Of a stretch of DNA of 64,000 bases, positions 27,889-36,827 are shown in pieces (position 1 is the stretch's first letter; every line of letters begins with the position of its first letter). The DNA is from Pseudomonas viridiflava. GTDB taxonomy: Bacteria; Pseudomonadota; Gammaproteobacteria; Pseudomonadales; Pseudomonadaceae. The notes below the pieces were generated by a model. That model was given only the letters and a program-made list of their open reading frames with translations, searched no databases and had not been told where the DNA came from. A program made the translations under genes and the position numbers. Location of the stretch: assembly GCF_900583165.1 (NCBI RefSeq), contig NZ_UTKY01000028.1, positions 1-64,000 of the forward strand, read 5' to 3'.

Positions 27889-27993
27889 GACCGCGGGATG
27901 CTCCTGAAGGAAGTGAACAGAACGGCCTGTTGATCGACCTTTCCTTACAGGTCGAGCGGCAATGAGAATTCACCTCATTTATTTTCGATTTAT

Positions 27994-28944
27994 TTAAACC
28001 CTGGGTGTGACGGTGACCCAATAGCGGCTGCGGTAGGTGATGTCGACGTTGAGCGCTTGCGCCACCAGGCCCAGTACCTGATCGGTATCGTCCAGTTGAT
28101 AGGTGCCCGACACCCGCAGCCCGGCGACCGCTTCACTGCAACGCAGCAGGCCGTTGCGGTAGCGACCCAGCTCGGCGAGGAAGTCATCCAGGCGCATGTT
28201 GTGGGCGCTGATCACGCCGTCGCTCCAGGCCCAAGGGTCCAGGCCGTTGGCGAGGGCGGGGCGGATGCCGCTGCGCTCGAACAGGACCTGCTCACCAGGC
28301 TTGATCAACTGGCGTGCGGTGGCATCTTGTCGGTCGGTAAACAGCGCCACCGTGCCATTTTGTACGGCCAGCATTGTGCCCTGGGTTTCTTCGCGTACCA
28401 GCAGGCGTGCGCTCAAGGTGTGTAAATAACCGTCGCGGGTCTGAACCCAGAAAGGGCGACTGTCGGCGCCGGTATTGACCAGTATTTCACCTTGGCGCAG
28501 GTGCACCAGGCGTCGCTCGGCGTTGAACGCTGTGTCGAAGGCACTGGCGCTATTGAGTTGGATCTTGCTGGCGTCATTGAGCGCCACCCAGCGTCGTTCA
28601 CCGGTGACGGTGCGGTAGTCGGCCATCATGGCGGGCAGGGGCGTGTAGTCGCGGCCCCACCATGCCAGGCCTGCGGCACCGGCAACCAGCCCGAGCAGTT
28701 TCAGGCTTTCACGGCGACCGATGCGTTGCCGCGCGCCGTTCAAGGCATGGCGCCCGACCTGAGCCGGCAAGTGGTTGAAATCATCATTCATGGTCGCCAC
28801 TCGCTGCCACACCTGCTGGTGCTCAGCGCTGGACTGCAGCCAGCGTTCAAATGCGGCAGTGCTGGCATCGTCGGCCACGTTGAAGCGCAGCTTGATCATC
28901 CACTCAATGGCCTGGTCCACCAGGCGCGGATCAGCATTCGGCAT
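27994..28944 (-). CDS. FecR-family anti-sigma/signal transducer
   Basis: A 316-residue inner-membrane regulator. It has an N-terminal DUF4880-like helix region (AIEWMIKLRFNVADDAS), a single membrane segment around residues 80-98 (LLGLVAGAAGLAWWG), and a periplasmic FecR domain with the SRPFWVQTRDG type segment. It should relay occupancy of the STN receptor to the sigma factor. It overlaps the sigma-factor gene by 14 bases, so the two are translationally coupled. Confidence 0.92.
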   Translation of the reverse strand: MPNADPRLVDQAIEWMIKLRFNVADDASTAAFERWLQSSAEHQQVWQRVATMNDDFNHLPAQVGRHALNGARQRIGRRESLKLLGLVAGAAGLAWWGRDYTPLPAMMADYRTVTGERRWVALNDASKIQLNSASAFDTAFNAERRLVHLRQGEILVNTGADSRPFWVQTRDGYLHTLSARLLVREETQGTMLAVQNGTVALFTDRQDATARQLIKPGEQVLFERSGIRPALANGLDPWAWSDGVISAHNMRLDDFLAELGRYRNGLLRCSEAVAGLRVSGTYQLDDTDQVLGLVAQALNVDITYRSRYWVTVTPRV

Positions 28945-29452
28945 AACGCAACCGATAGCAGGCGTGCAGTGCTTTGGACAGGTCGCGCTCCACCGTGGCT
29001 TTGGACACCCCCAGGCGCAGGGCGATCTGCGCGCAGGTCAGGCCATCCAGCTGCGCCAGCAGAAAGGCTTCGCGCACCCGTGGCTTGAGTTGGTCGAGCA
29101 GGCGGTCGATGCGCTCCAGGCTGTCGAGGATCAGCAGCCGGGTTTCCTCCGACGGCACCTCGACCTGCGGGAAGTGCGCAAGGCTGTCGAGGTAGGCGCG
29201 CTCCAGTTCACGGCGACGGTACTGATCAATCATCAGACTGCGGGCGATGCTGCTCAGGTAGGCCCGAGGTTGTAAAAGACGCTGCTGCTTGCGCGCATTG
29301 AGCAGGCGCACAAAGGTTTCTTGCGCAAGGTCAGCGGCATGCTCGCGGCACCCAGTGCGCCGGCTCAACCACCCGCGCAGCCAAGCGTGGTGGGCATGGT
29401 AAAGCTGGCCGATGGCGGTATGGTCCAGTGGGTGATCGCTCGACATGGGCAT
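28931..29452 (-). CDS. FecI-family iron-starvation (ECF) sigma factor
   Basis: A 173-residue ECF sigma factor. Region 2 includes the DLAQETFVRLL helix and region 4 ends with the helix-turn-helix LTCAQIALRLGVSKATVERDL. It should direct transcription of the receptor two genes downstream. An ATG two codons in (29446) is an alternative start. A good Fur box lies 20-40 bases upstream, so expression is probably iron-repressed. Confidence 0.93.
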   Translation of the reverse strand: MPMSSDHPLDHTAIGQLYHAHHAWLRGWLSRRTGCREHAADLAQETFVRLLNARKQQRLLQPRAYLSSIARSLMIDQYRRRELERAYLDSLAHFPQVEVPSEETRLLILDSLERIDRLLDQLKPRVREAFLLAQLDGLTCAQIALRLGVSKATVERDLSKALHACYRLRYAEC

Positions 29453-29473
29453 CCTGGCGCAACAGTCTTAATT

Positions 29474-29492
29474 GATAATGTTTCGCATTCTA
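29474..29492 (-). promoter_or_regulatory. Fur box upstream of the FecI-type sigma gene
   Basis: GATAATGTTTCGCATTCTA matches 13 of 19 positions of the Fur consensus, including an intact GATAATG half. It lies just upstream of the sigma-factor start and between divergent genes. Confidence 0.7.
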
Positions 29493-29606
29493 GACGTTGG
29501 CTGTGGCAATGGGCAATTACCGGCGAGCAATGTATCCAGCACAATTTTTTGTTCGTCCCGCAGACGCTGATTAATCTGCAGGCTTTTCCCGGTGGAGCGC
29601 TCGAAC

Positions 29607-30236
29607 ATGGTCGACCTTGCAACCCTGGCGGTTTTTTCCGGTGCTGTGTTGCTGTTGCTGCTATCGCCGGGGCCGAACATGGCCTTTGTAATCAGCCAGG
29701 GCGTGACTTATGGCTGGCGAGGTGGGCTTGCATCCGCCTTGGGCATCGCCGTGGCCGACCTGTTGTTGACCGTATTGACCGCCACAGGAGTGACAGCGCT
29801 GGTCGCCAGTTGGCCGCCGTCCTTTGACCTGATCCGGTATGCAGGGGTGGTCTATTTGCTGTGGCTGGTGTTCAAGACTTTGCAGAAGAAACCGGGGCTG
29901 GACACGGCCGGCGTCAACCGTGTGCCTTTGGCGCGGGTGTTCCTGCAAGCCATGTTCAACAGCCTGCTCAACCCTAAGGCGTTGCTGTTCTTTGTGGTGT
30001 TCTTGCCGCAGTTCGTAAGGCCGCAGGCCGGTTCCATTGCCGTGCAGCTGATGGTGCTCGGCGGTGTCCTGACGCTGATCGCAGCCCTGTTTCATGGCGT
30101 GCTGGGGTGTTTTGGCGGTGCGTTGAGCCGGTTCTTTGCCCGACGCTCGAACAGTGCCTGGCTACAGAAGTGGGGGCTGGCGACAGTGTTGACGGTGTTG
30201 GCCGTACGATTGGCGCTGATGTCGCGTCCAGGCTGA
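29607..30236 (+). CDS. LysE-family amino-acid/metabolite exporter
   Basis: A 209-residue inner-membrane exporter of the LysE/RhtB family with six hydrophobic segments. The family motif SPGPNMAFVISQG is near residues 20-32, and a conserved NPKALLFFVVFLPQF segment lies in the middle. Substrates of this family are amino acids and analogues; the specific one is unknown. The ATG at 29607 is used, with GGAG 9 bases upstream, rather than a GTG at 29592. Confidence 0.9.
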   Translation: MVDLATLAVFSGAVLLLLLSPGPNMAFVISQGVTYGWRGGLASALGIAVADLLLTVLTATGVTALVASWPPSFDLIRYAGVVYLLWLVFKTLQKKPGLDTAGVNRVPLARVFLQAMFNSLLNPKALLFFVVFLPQFVRPQAGSIAVQLMVLGGVLTLIAALFHGVLGCFGGALSRFFARRSNSAWLQKWGLATVLTVLAVRLALMSRPG

Positions 30237-30270
30237 CCGTGGGGGAACTGTGCCAAGCCCGCAATCCCCT

Positions 30271-30358
30271 GTGGGAGCGGGCTTGCCCGCGAAGGCGGCG
30301 TGTCAGTCGGTAGAAATGCTGGCTGACCCACAGCTTTCGCAGGCAAGCCAGCTCCCAC
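30271..30358. repeat. Degenerate REPIN
   Basis: GTGGGAGCGGGCTTGCCCGC on the left faces an inverted, partly decayed copy (GCAGGCAAGCCAGCTCCCAC) on the right. It separates the convergent LysE and isonitrile hydratase genes. Confidence 0.82.
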
Positions 30359-30409
30359 CTGGGTTTTGTGTCAGGCCTGGAAACTGAGTGCACCACCAGA
30401 CCCCTGTGG

Positions 30410-31093
30410 TCAGCCCAGGCGTGCCGCTGCCCGAGCGACGATTTCGCCGCGGGTCTTGCGCGATTCTGCGGTGCGTTTGCGCGCTTCTTCCAGCACATGC
30501 AGCGGTGCGGTCTGCGGGCTGCCGGAGTCGAATGGCGGCGCCGGCGCGTATTCGATCTGCAACTGCACCAACTGGGCCGCCGCTTCGCTGTACAACTCCG
30601 CCGCCAGGCTCAGGGCAAAGTCGATACCGGCCGTAATGCCGCCACCGGTCAACAGGTTACCGTCACGCACCACACGGTCCTGCACCGGGATCGCGCCGAG
30701 CGGGGCGAGCATGTCGTGGTAGGCCCAGTGGGTCGTCGCCTTGCGCCCGCGCAGCAAGCCTGCCGCGCCCAGCACCAGTGAACCGGTGCACACCGAGGTG
30801 ACGTAGCGTGCGGTTTCAGCCTGCAGCGTGAGGAAGTCCAGGGTCTGCGGGTCTTCCATCAACGCACCCACGCCAGAACCGCCGGGTACGCAGATCACGT
30901 CCAACGCAGGGCAGTCGGCATAGGTCATGGTCGGGGTGAACACCAGCCCGGTGCTGGAGGTGACCGGTTCCAGGTCTTTCCACACCAAGTGCAATTTCAC
31001 GTCCGGCAGCGAGCCCAGTACGTCGTAGGGGCCGGTCAGGTCCAGTTGCTGGATACCAGGGAACAACACAAAGCCGATCTGCAAGGTCACCAA
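30410..31093 (-). CDS. inhA: Isonitrile hydratase
   Basis: A 227-residue DJ-1/PfpI-superfamily enzyme that hydrates isonitriles to N-substituted formamides. By eye it closely matches the P. putida isonitrile hydratase along its length. The catalytic cysteine is C102 in VTSVCTGSLVLGAAG, with T103 beside it, and D18 in QQLDLTG is the conserved aspartate. A divergently transcribed GlxA-type regulator with the same DJ-1 domain lies next to it and probably controls it. Confidence 0.9.
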   Translation of the reverse strand: MVTLQIGFVLFPGIQQLDLTGPYDVLGSLPDVKLHLVWKDLEPVTSSTGLVFTPTMTYADCPALDVICVPGGSGVGALMEDPQTLDFLTLQAETARYVTSVCTGSLVLGAAGLLRGRKATTHWAYHDMLAPLGAIPVQDRVVRDGNLLTGGGITAGIDFALSLAAELYSEAAAQLVQLQIEYAPAPPFDSGSPQTAPLHVLEEARKRTAESRKTRGEIVARAAARLG

Positions 31094-31180
31094 TAGCGCT
31101 CCGATAAAGGGGTGGACGGCGTCACTCTAGAGGCCTAGGCTTTGGCGAATACGCCATTGAACCCACAAATCACGCCAATC

Positions 31181-32173
31181 ATGCCCAGAATCGTCCACGT
31201 CCTCGCTTTCGATAACGCCCAGGTGCTCGACGTAACTGGGCCGCTGCAGGTGTTTGCTTCCACCAACGACTTGGCGCGCCAGCGTGGTGAGCCGTTGCCG
31301 TATGCCGTCTCGGTCATCGCCGCACAAGCGGAGCCGGTGATGACCTCGGCGGGCCTGGCGCTGTTGGCCGAGCCGCTGCCAGCCGCCGACACGCCGTGCG
31401 ACACCTTGGTGATCGCTGGCGGCTGGGGTGTATACGGCGCCGCCGAAGACCTGGCCTTGGTGGAGTGGGTGCGTGAAAAAGCCCGACACACCCGACGCAT
31501 GACGTCAGTGTGCACCGGCGCTTTTTTGCTCGCCGCCAGCGGCATGCTCGACGGCCGCCGGGTGGCCACTCACTGGACGCGCTGCGAAGAATTGGCGCGC
31601 AAGTTCCCCTCGCTGACGGTGGAGGCCAACCCGATCTTTATCCAGCAAGGCAGCGTATGGACTTCAGCCGGGGTCACCGCCGGTATCGACCTGTGCCTGG
31701 CCTTGGTGGAAGAAGACCTCGGTAGCGCCGTGGCCCTGGAAGTGGCGCGGCACCTGGTGGTGTTTCTCAAGCGCCCCGGCGGCCAGTCGCAATTCAGCGT
31801 GACCCTGTCGCTGCAACAGGGCGACAGCCGCTTCACCGAGCTGCATGCCTGGATCGCCGAACACCTGACGTTGGATTTGAATATTGCGACCCTGGCCGCT
31901 CAGGCCGGCATGAGCGAACGCAGTTTTGTACGCCACTACCGCGCCGAAACCGGCCAGACGCCCGCGCGTGCCGTTGAACTGATCCGCGTCGAAACAGCGC
32001 GGCGGCAATTGGCTGACAGCAACGCCTCGATCAAACGCATCGCCGTGCAGTGCGGTTTTGGCTGTGAAGAAACCTTGCGTCGCAGCTTTCTGCGCGCCTT
32101 GTCGGTAACGCCCCAGGCCTACCGCGAACGCTTTTCACCGAGCAATTCCAGCAGCGCATCCAGTGTGGCTTGA
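31181..32173 (+). CDS. GlxA-family transcriptional regulator (DJ-1/PfpI plus AraC HTH)
   Basis: The protein of about 330 residues has an N-terminal DJ-1/PfpI-like ligand domain (with SVCTGAFLLAASG around the nucleophile elbow) and a C-terminal AraC/XylS double helix-turn-helix (NIATLAAQAGMSERSFVRHY, then IAVQCGFGCEETLRRSF). It is divergent from the isonitrile hydratase gene and is its likely regulator. The start is uncertain: ATG 31181 begins family-like sequence but has a weak ribosome site, while a TTG at 31142 has GAGG upstream. Its last 55 bases overlap the convergent hydrolase gene. Confidence 0.87.
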   Translation: MPRIVHVLAFDNAQVLDVTGPLQVFASTNDLARQRGEPLPYAVSVIAAQAEPVMTSAGLALLAEPLPAADTPCDTLVIAGGWGVYGAAEDLALVEWVREKARHTRRMTSVCTGAFLLAASGMLDGRRVATHWTRCEELARKFPSLTVEANPIFIQQGSVWTSAGVTAGIDLCLALVEEDLGSAVALEVARHLVVFLKRPGGQSQFSVTLSLQQGDSRFTELHAWIAEHLTLDLNIATLAAQAGMSERSFVRHYRAETGQTPARAVELIRVETARRQLADSNASIKRIAVQCGFGCEETLRRSFLRALSVTPQAYRERFSPSNSSSASSVA

Positions 32174-33033
32174 GGTGCTTCCTGAGGGATATTGTGGCCG
32201 ACGCCGGGCAACACCTGGCGTCGATAGAAACCGCTGAATTGCCCTATATCATCATCTTCCTCGGCGGGCGGGCCCACCCCATCATCGGCGCCACACAGTG
32301 AAATGCTCGGCACCGAAATCGGCGGTTGCAGCGCCAAAGCCTGCTCAATGGCTTCCAGCGCAGGGTCGCCTGGCGCGTACATAAAGCGGTGGCGATAAGA
32401 GTGAATCACCACGTCGACAAAGTCCGGGTTATCGAATGACGGCGCCGTTTGCCCAAACAGTCCCGGCCCCTCAGCCCATGACGGCGACCACAGTGACCAT
32501 AACAACTCACATAACCCACGGCGATTGGCGGTCAAACCGTCCACGCCGCGTTGGGTATGAAAGTAATACTGGTACCACAAGCGATGCTCCGTCTCGGGCG
32601 CCCGAGGTTTCAGCGACTTGGCGATATCCTGGATGTTGTAGCCGTCTCCCGTCACCAACCCAAGCACCCGCTGCGGCCACAGCGCCGCGACGATACACGC
32701 CGCGCGCCCGCCCCAGTCATACCCGGCCAGCGTTGCCTGGGGGATCGACAGCGCATTCATGAAGTCAAGCAAGTCCTTGGCCAACGCCGCCTGCTGCCCC
32801 GAGCGCATCACCTGCGCGTTGATAAACCGCGTCGGGCCATAACCGCGCAGGTACGGCACCAACACCCGATAGCCGTGCTCGGCAAGCACCGGCGCAATCG
32901 CGTCGTAACCACGCGGGTCGTAGGGGAAACCGTGCAGCAGGATCACGGGCGCTCCGTCGCCGGGGCCGTGGGCTTCATACGCCACGTCGAGCATGGAGGT
33001 GCGTACGTAGAGCAGCGGAGCGGTTGTGGTCAT
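32119..33033 (-). CDS. Alpha/beta hydrolase (epoxide hydrolase / haloalkane dehalogenase type)
   Basis: The 304-residue hydrolase has an oxyanion-hole HGFP motif. Its nucleophile elbow reads GYDWGG, so an aspartate is the nucleophile, as in epoxide hydrolases and dehalogenases, not a serine. A late GVGHNIPQEAP segment supplies the catalytic histidine. The substrate is unknown. The ATG at 33033 is chosen because the 49 codons upstream lack family character. It converges on and overlaps the GlxA-type regulator by 55 bases. Confidence 0.85.
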   Translation of the reverse strand: MTTTAPLLYVRTSMLDVAYEAHGPGDGAPVILLHGFPYDPRGYDAIAPVLAEHGYRVLVPYLRGYGPTRFINAQVMRSGQQAALAKDLLDFMNALSIPQATLAGYDWGGRAACIVAALWPQRVLGLVTGDGYNIQDIAKSLKPRAPETEHRLWYQYYFHTQRGVDGLTANRRGLCELLWSLWSPSWAEGPGLFGQTAPSFDNPDFVDVVIHSYRHRFMYAPGDPALEAIEQALALQPPISVPSISLCGADDGVGPPAEEDDDIGQFSGFYRRQVLPGVGHNIPQEAPQATLDALLELLGEKRSR

Positions 33034-33114
33034 GGGAGGGCTTATTGGCTGGCCAGAGGTGTGGAAAACTCTAGACGATTGTGAGGACTGGCATGGGCTT
33101 CCTGTTTGATTACT

Positions 33115-33212
33115 TGTGGCGAGGGAGCTTGCTCCCGTTGGGCTGCGCAGCGGCCCCAAAAAAGCGGGAGCGCTGCGCACTCAAGCGTAAGCAAGCTCGC
33201 TTGCCACAGGTT
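33115..33212. repeat. Pseudomonas intergenic repeat (GTGGCGAGGGAGCTTGCTCCC type)
   Basis: The outer arms GTGGCGAGGGAGCTTGC and GCAAGCTCGCTTGCCAC are near-complementary, and inner arms with GCTGCGCAGC and GCGCTGCGC lie between. It is a dispersed REP-like element between the hydrolase start and the GH15 end. Confidence 0.8.
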
Positions 33213-33224
33213 GCTCTGCTTGTT

Positions 33225-35051
33225 TTAGGGCTGCCAAGTCGTCTTCTCGCCACTGAGCTTGCGGTCCAGGAAGGTCGCCGCGCTGATCAGCGCCAGATGG
33301 CTCAACGCCTGGGGTGTGTTGCCCAGGTGGCGGGCCTGGCTGTCGAACTCTTCAGCGTACAGTCCCAAAGGGTTGGCGTAGCGCAGCAGTTGTTCGAATT
33401 CCAGGTGGGCTTTTTCCACTTGGCCGGCGCGGGCCAGGCATTCGACGTACCAGAACGAGCAGGCGGCAAACGCGCCTTCGGTGCCTTGCAGGCCGTCGAT
33501 CTGGCTGTCGTCGTTGCGGTAGCGATAGACCATGCCGTCGCGTACCAGGCTTTTCTGGATGGCTTCCAGGGTCGAGAGCCAGCGTGGGTCGGTGGCGGCG
33601 ACGAAACGCACCAGAGGCATCAACAGCATCGAGCCGTCGAGGGCAGTGCTGCCGGTGTGCTGCACAAAGTGGCCGCGCTCTTCGTTCCAGAAGTTGCTCC
33701 AGATATCGGCGTAGATCGCTTGGCGGGTTTGGTCCCAACGTGCGAACGGCGCCGGCAGCGAGCGTTTGGAGGCCAGGCGAATGGCCCGGTCCAGCGCCAC
33801 CCAACACATCAGCCGCGAATGCAGGAAGTGATGCTGCTCGCCGCGCATTTCCCAGATGCCGACGTCTTTGGTGTTCCAGATCTCGCAGACCTGGTCGGCG
33901 ACTTCCACGGTGTGTTTCCAGCCCTCGTGGGAGATGGCTTCGCCGTACTTGTTAACTAGGTACACCGCGTCCATCAACTCGCCGTAGATGTCCAGCTGGA
34001 TCTGATCAAACGCCTCGTTACCGATGCGCACCGGCTTAGCGCCACCATGGCCTTGGAAGTGATCGAGCTCGGCTTCCGGCAACTCTTGGCGACCGTCGAT
34101 GCCGTAAAGAATGTTGATCTTGGTCGGCTGCCCACAGCAGTCGCTGACCCGGCCCTTGAGCCAGCGCATGTAGGCGTTGGCCTCTTCGATAAAACCCAGT
34201 CGCATAAACGCGTAGACGGTAAACGAGGCGTCGCGGATCCAGGTGTAGCGGTAGTCCCAATTGCGTTCGCCGCCGGGTGTTTCTGGCAGGCCGAAAGTAG
34301 CGGCGGCGATGATTGCGCCGTGTTTGCGTGAGGTCAAAAGCTTCAGGGCCAGCGCCGAGCGGTTAACCATCTCGCGCCAGCGCCCGCGGTAGTTTGACTG
34401 CGCGATCCAGCCGCGCCAGAACTTCAAGGTATGGGCCAGCGCCAAGTCAGTGCAACTGCTGTCGACACGTTCGTCATCCTGGCCGCCCAGCACGAATTCG
34501 GCGCCTTCTTCCTGATTCAGCGTAAAGCGCGCGACCGCCGCATTGTCCTTGATCTGCAGCGGGTGGCTGCTGGACAAGCGCAGGCCAGGCTGGCCGTCGG
34601 CGTTGAAGCACACGGTGCCGTTATCGAGCGCGGCGTGGGTGGGGGTGCGGGCGTAATCATGGCGCACGGCGCAACGCAGGTGAATGTCGGCTTTGCCGCT
34701 GACCACCCGCACGCGGCGAATCAGCAAGGGCAGGTCGTCAATCTCTTCACTGATGGTGAGCAGGTCGGTGATCTCCACCACCGCTTCATCGCTGAGCCAG
34801 CGGGTTTGCAGCACATTGGTGTCGGGCAGGTAGATCTGCTCGCGCCGGGCGTTGGGCAGGTCTGGGGTGAGCTGGAAAATCCCGGCGTCGGGGGTGTCCA
34901 GCAGTGAGCAGAAGAGGGAAGGGCTATCGAATTCCGGCCAGCAGAAAAAATCGATGCTGCCTCTATCGTTGACCAGTGCTGCACTGCGCATATCGCCGAT
35001 GATGCCGTGGGCATCGATGGCGCTCTGTTGTTCATTGTTCAAATCAACCAT
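33225..35051 (-). CDS. Glycoside hydrolase family 15 protein
   Basis: The 608-residue cytoplasmic enzyme has an N-terminal beta-sandwich (GIIGDMRSAALVNDRGSID) and a C-terminal (alpha/alpha)6 barrel with the family landmark NWDYRYTWIRDASFT and a GEAIS/WKHTVEVADQV region. Prokaryotic GH15 members are glucoamylases or trehalases; which applies here cannot be told. ATG 35051 is preferred; GTG 35057 is also possible. Its first 8 bases overlap the end of the SDR gene, so the two probably form an operon. Confidence 0.9.
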   Translation of the reverse strand: MVDLNNEQQSAIDAHGIIGDMRSAALVNDRGSIDFFCWPEFDSPSLFCSLLDTPDAGIFQLTPDLPNARREQIYLPDTNVLQTRWLSDEAVVEITDLLTISEEIDDLPLLIRRVRVVSGKADIHLRCAVRHDYARTPTHAALDNGTVCFNADGQPGLRLSSSHPLQIKDNAAVARFTLNQEEGAEFVLGGQDDERVDSSCTDLALAHTLKFWRGWIAQSNYRGRWREMVNRSALALKLLTSRKHGAIIAAATFGLPETPGGERNWDYRYTWIRDASFTVYAFMRLGFIEEANAYMRWLKGRVSDCCGQPTKINILYGIDGRQELPEAELDHFQGHGGAKPVRIGNEAFDQIQLDIYGELMDAVYLVNKYGEAISHEGWKHTVEVADQVCEIWNTKDVGIWEMRGEQHHFLHSRLMCWVALDRAIRLASKRSLPAPFARWDQTRQAIYADIWSNFWNEERGHFVQHTGSTALDGSMLLMPLVRFVAATDPRWLSTLEAIQKSLVRDGMVYRYRNDDSQIDGLQGTEGAFAACSFWYVECLARAGQVEKAHLEFEQLLRYANPLGLYAEEFDSQARHLGNTPQALSHLALISAATFLDRKLSGEKTTWQP

Positions 35052-35844
35052 TGCCACGAAACTCCGGATAAAGGCTCATGCCGCCATCAATAAACAAGGT
35101 GCTGCCGACCACGTAGTCGGAGGCGTCGCTGGCCAGCCACACGACGGCGTTGGCCACGTCTTCCACGTCGCCCACACGGCCGTAGGGGATCAGTTTCAGT
35201 AGCTGTTTTTCTGCTGCCCCCTCAGTTGCATCGCGATTGATCGCGGTACGGATAGCGCCCGGCGCAATTCCGTTGATGCGGATGCGCTGCTCGCTGACTT
35301 CCTGTGCGAGGGTGCGCATCAACATCTCCACGCCGCCTTTGGAGGCCGCGTAATTCACATGCCCGGCCCAGGGGATAAGCTGGTGCACCGAGCTCATGTG
35401 GATGATTTTCCCGGCTGCCCGTGACACGTCTTCGCGCACGCCCTGGCGATTAAAGATACGCACGGCGGCGCGGGCGCAGAGGAACTGGCCGGTGAGGTTG
35501 ACGCCGATCACTGTGTTCCAGTCGTCGAGGGTCATGTCCACCAGGTTGGCGTCCTTTTGCAGGCCGGAGTTGGCCACAAGGATGTCCAGACGGCCGAAGG
35601 CATCAAGGGTCTGGGCGAACAGGTGTTCTACATCAGCTTCTTTAGAGACGTTAGCCCCTATGGCGATGGCCTGGCCGCCGTCGGCATTGATCTGCGCCGC
35701 CAAGGCTTCGGCCGGCTCAGCCTGGGAGTTGTAGTTGAGTACTACGGCCGCTCCGGCCTGAGCCAGAGCCTTTGCCGCACCGGCACCGATTCCGGAACTG
35801 GCACCCGTCACCAGTGCCACTTGCCGCTCCAACGAAATACGCAT
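35044..35844 (-). CDS. SDR oxidoreductase, glucose-1-dehydrogenase-like
   Basis: A 266-residue classical short-chain dehydrogenase. The cofactor motif is TGASSGIGAG (residues 14-23), the NAG-equivalent is NSG in VANSGLQ, the catalytic serine is in HMSSVHQ and Y-x-x-x-K is in NYAASKGG. The C-terminal GSTLFIDGGMSLYP is typical of glucose 1-dehydrogenase-type SDRs. Overlap with the GH15 gene suggests a shared role in glucose or trehalose metabolism, which is inference. Confidence 0.9.
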   Translation of the reverse strand: MRISLERQVALVTGASSGIGAGAAKALAQAGAAVVLNYNSQAEPAEALAAQINADGGQAIAIGANVSKEADVEHLFAQTLDAFGRLDILVANSGLQKDANLVDMTLDDWNTVIGVNLTGQFLCARAAVRIFNRQGVREDVSRAAGKIIHMSSVHQLIPWAGHVNYAASKGGVEMLMRTLAQEVSEQRIRINGIAPGAIRTAINRDATEGAAEKQLLKLIPYGRVGDVEDVANAVVWLASDASDYVVGSTLFIDGGMSLYPEFRGNG

Positions 35845-36025
35845 TGCCCACCCGACCTTGAATTCGTGAGTTCAAGCAGCTGACTGATGACGGGCAACGG
35901 AAGTTCACCGGCGTGAATTTAGCGACTACAACCATGGTGGAAAATGGAATAACAGAACTATAAAAAATAACTATAAGATACTAAAAAACCGCTCAAAAGC
36001 GTTTGACAGGGTTTTTTGCCGCGTG

Positions 36026-36091
36026 TCTTATAGGCACACCTCAACCCGCTCCGTTGGTAGTTCAGCAGTCATCGCGGAGTCACCTATAAGA
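36026..36091. promoter_or_regulatory. 9-bp inverted repeat just before the accessory biosynthetic cluster
   Basis: TCTTATAGG (36026-36034) and CCTATAAGA (36083-36091) are perfect inverse copies 48 bases apart, the second ending next to the first start codon of the cluster. It may be a pair of operator half-sites or a leader stem. The surrounding stretch 35845-36092 is AT-rich with no gene. Confidence 0.4.
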
Positions 36092-36092
36092 G

Positions 36093-36803
36093 ATGCCCAT
36101 GTATCTATCGGCAGTTATAGGGGAACTACCAGAACAGGCGGCTGCTTCTTTAATGCAAAGAGCGCCTAAGTTAATTATTTTCGATTGTGACGGTGTCTTG
36201 GTCCAAAGCGAAGAAATCACCCTGTCTGTCTTGATATCCCTGTTAAATGATTATGTACCTGATAATGCAGCACTGGATAAACGGTATTACATCGAGCACT
36301 TTCGTGGGCGAAAGATTGCCGAGTGCTTAAGTGAAGTGCAGCAGTTGTTTAAGATTCGACTGCCCGATCATTTTGAGCAGGCATTTAGAGCGCAGGCGCT
36401 AAGCGCATTGACGCGTGACTTGAAGGCGACGGATGGAATAGTCGAAGTGCTGGAGGGTTTGCAAGTACCTTATTGTGTAGCGTCCAGCGCGCCACGTAAC
36501 AAGATAGAGCACTGTTTGCAGCTGACTGGGTTGTTTCCTTATTTCGAAGGGCGAATCTTCAGTTGTTATGAGTTGGGCCGTTGGAAGCCTGACCCTCTGG
36601 TGTTTATGACGGCGTGCCAGGCTTATGAAGTCGATGTGAGTGATGCGCTAGTTGTTGAAGACAGTACCGCCGGGATTCAAGCGGCCGTTGCCGCCCATAT
36701 AAAAGTGTTGGGCTTTGGTCCGGTAGAACGGCATGTAAAGTTGGCCGAGGCTGGGGCACTGCCGTTTGCCGATATGCGCGAATTATTAACCATTATTAAT
36801 TGA
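36093..36803 (+). CDS. HAD-superfamily (IA) phosphatase, first gene of an accessory cluster
   Basis: A protein of about 236 residues of the beta-phosphoglucomutase/phosphatase branch of HAD hydrolases. Motif I is IIFDCDGVLVQS (nucleophile and acid/base aspartates, about residues 29-40), motif II is CVASSAPRNK, motif III contains GRWKPDP and motif IV is VVEDSTAG. It should dephosphorylate a sugar or polyol phosphate made by this pathway. A second ATG at 36099 has AAGAG spaced 6 bases and may be the real start. Codon use is visibly AT-richer than the flanking genes, which hints at horizontal acquisition. Confidence 0.87.
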   Translation: MPMYLSAVIGELPEQAAASLMQRAPKLIIFDCDGVLVQSEEITLSVLISLLNDYVPDNAALDKRYYIEHFRGRKIAECLSEVQQLFKIRLPDHFEQAFRAQALSALTRDLKATDGIVEVLEGLQVPYCVASSAPRNKIEHCLQLTGLFPYFEGRIFSCYELGRWKPDPLVFMTACQAYEVDVSDALVVEDSTAGIQAAVAAHIKVLGFGPVERHVKLAEAGALPFADMRELLTIIN

Positions 36804-36827
36804 TCGATTATTCAGGGAGAAGATGGG

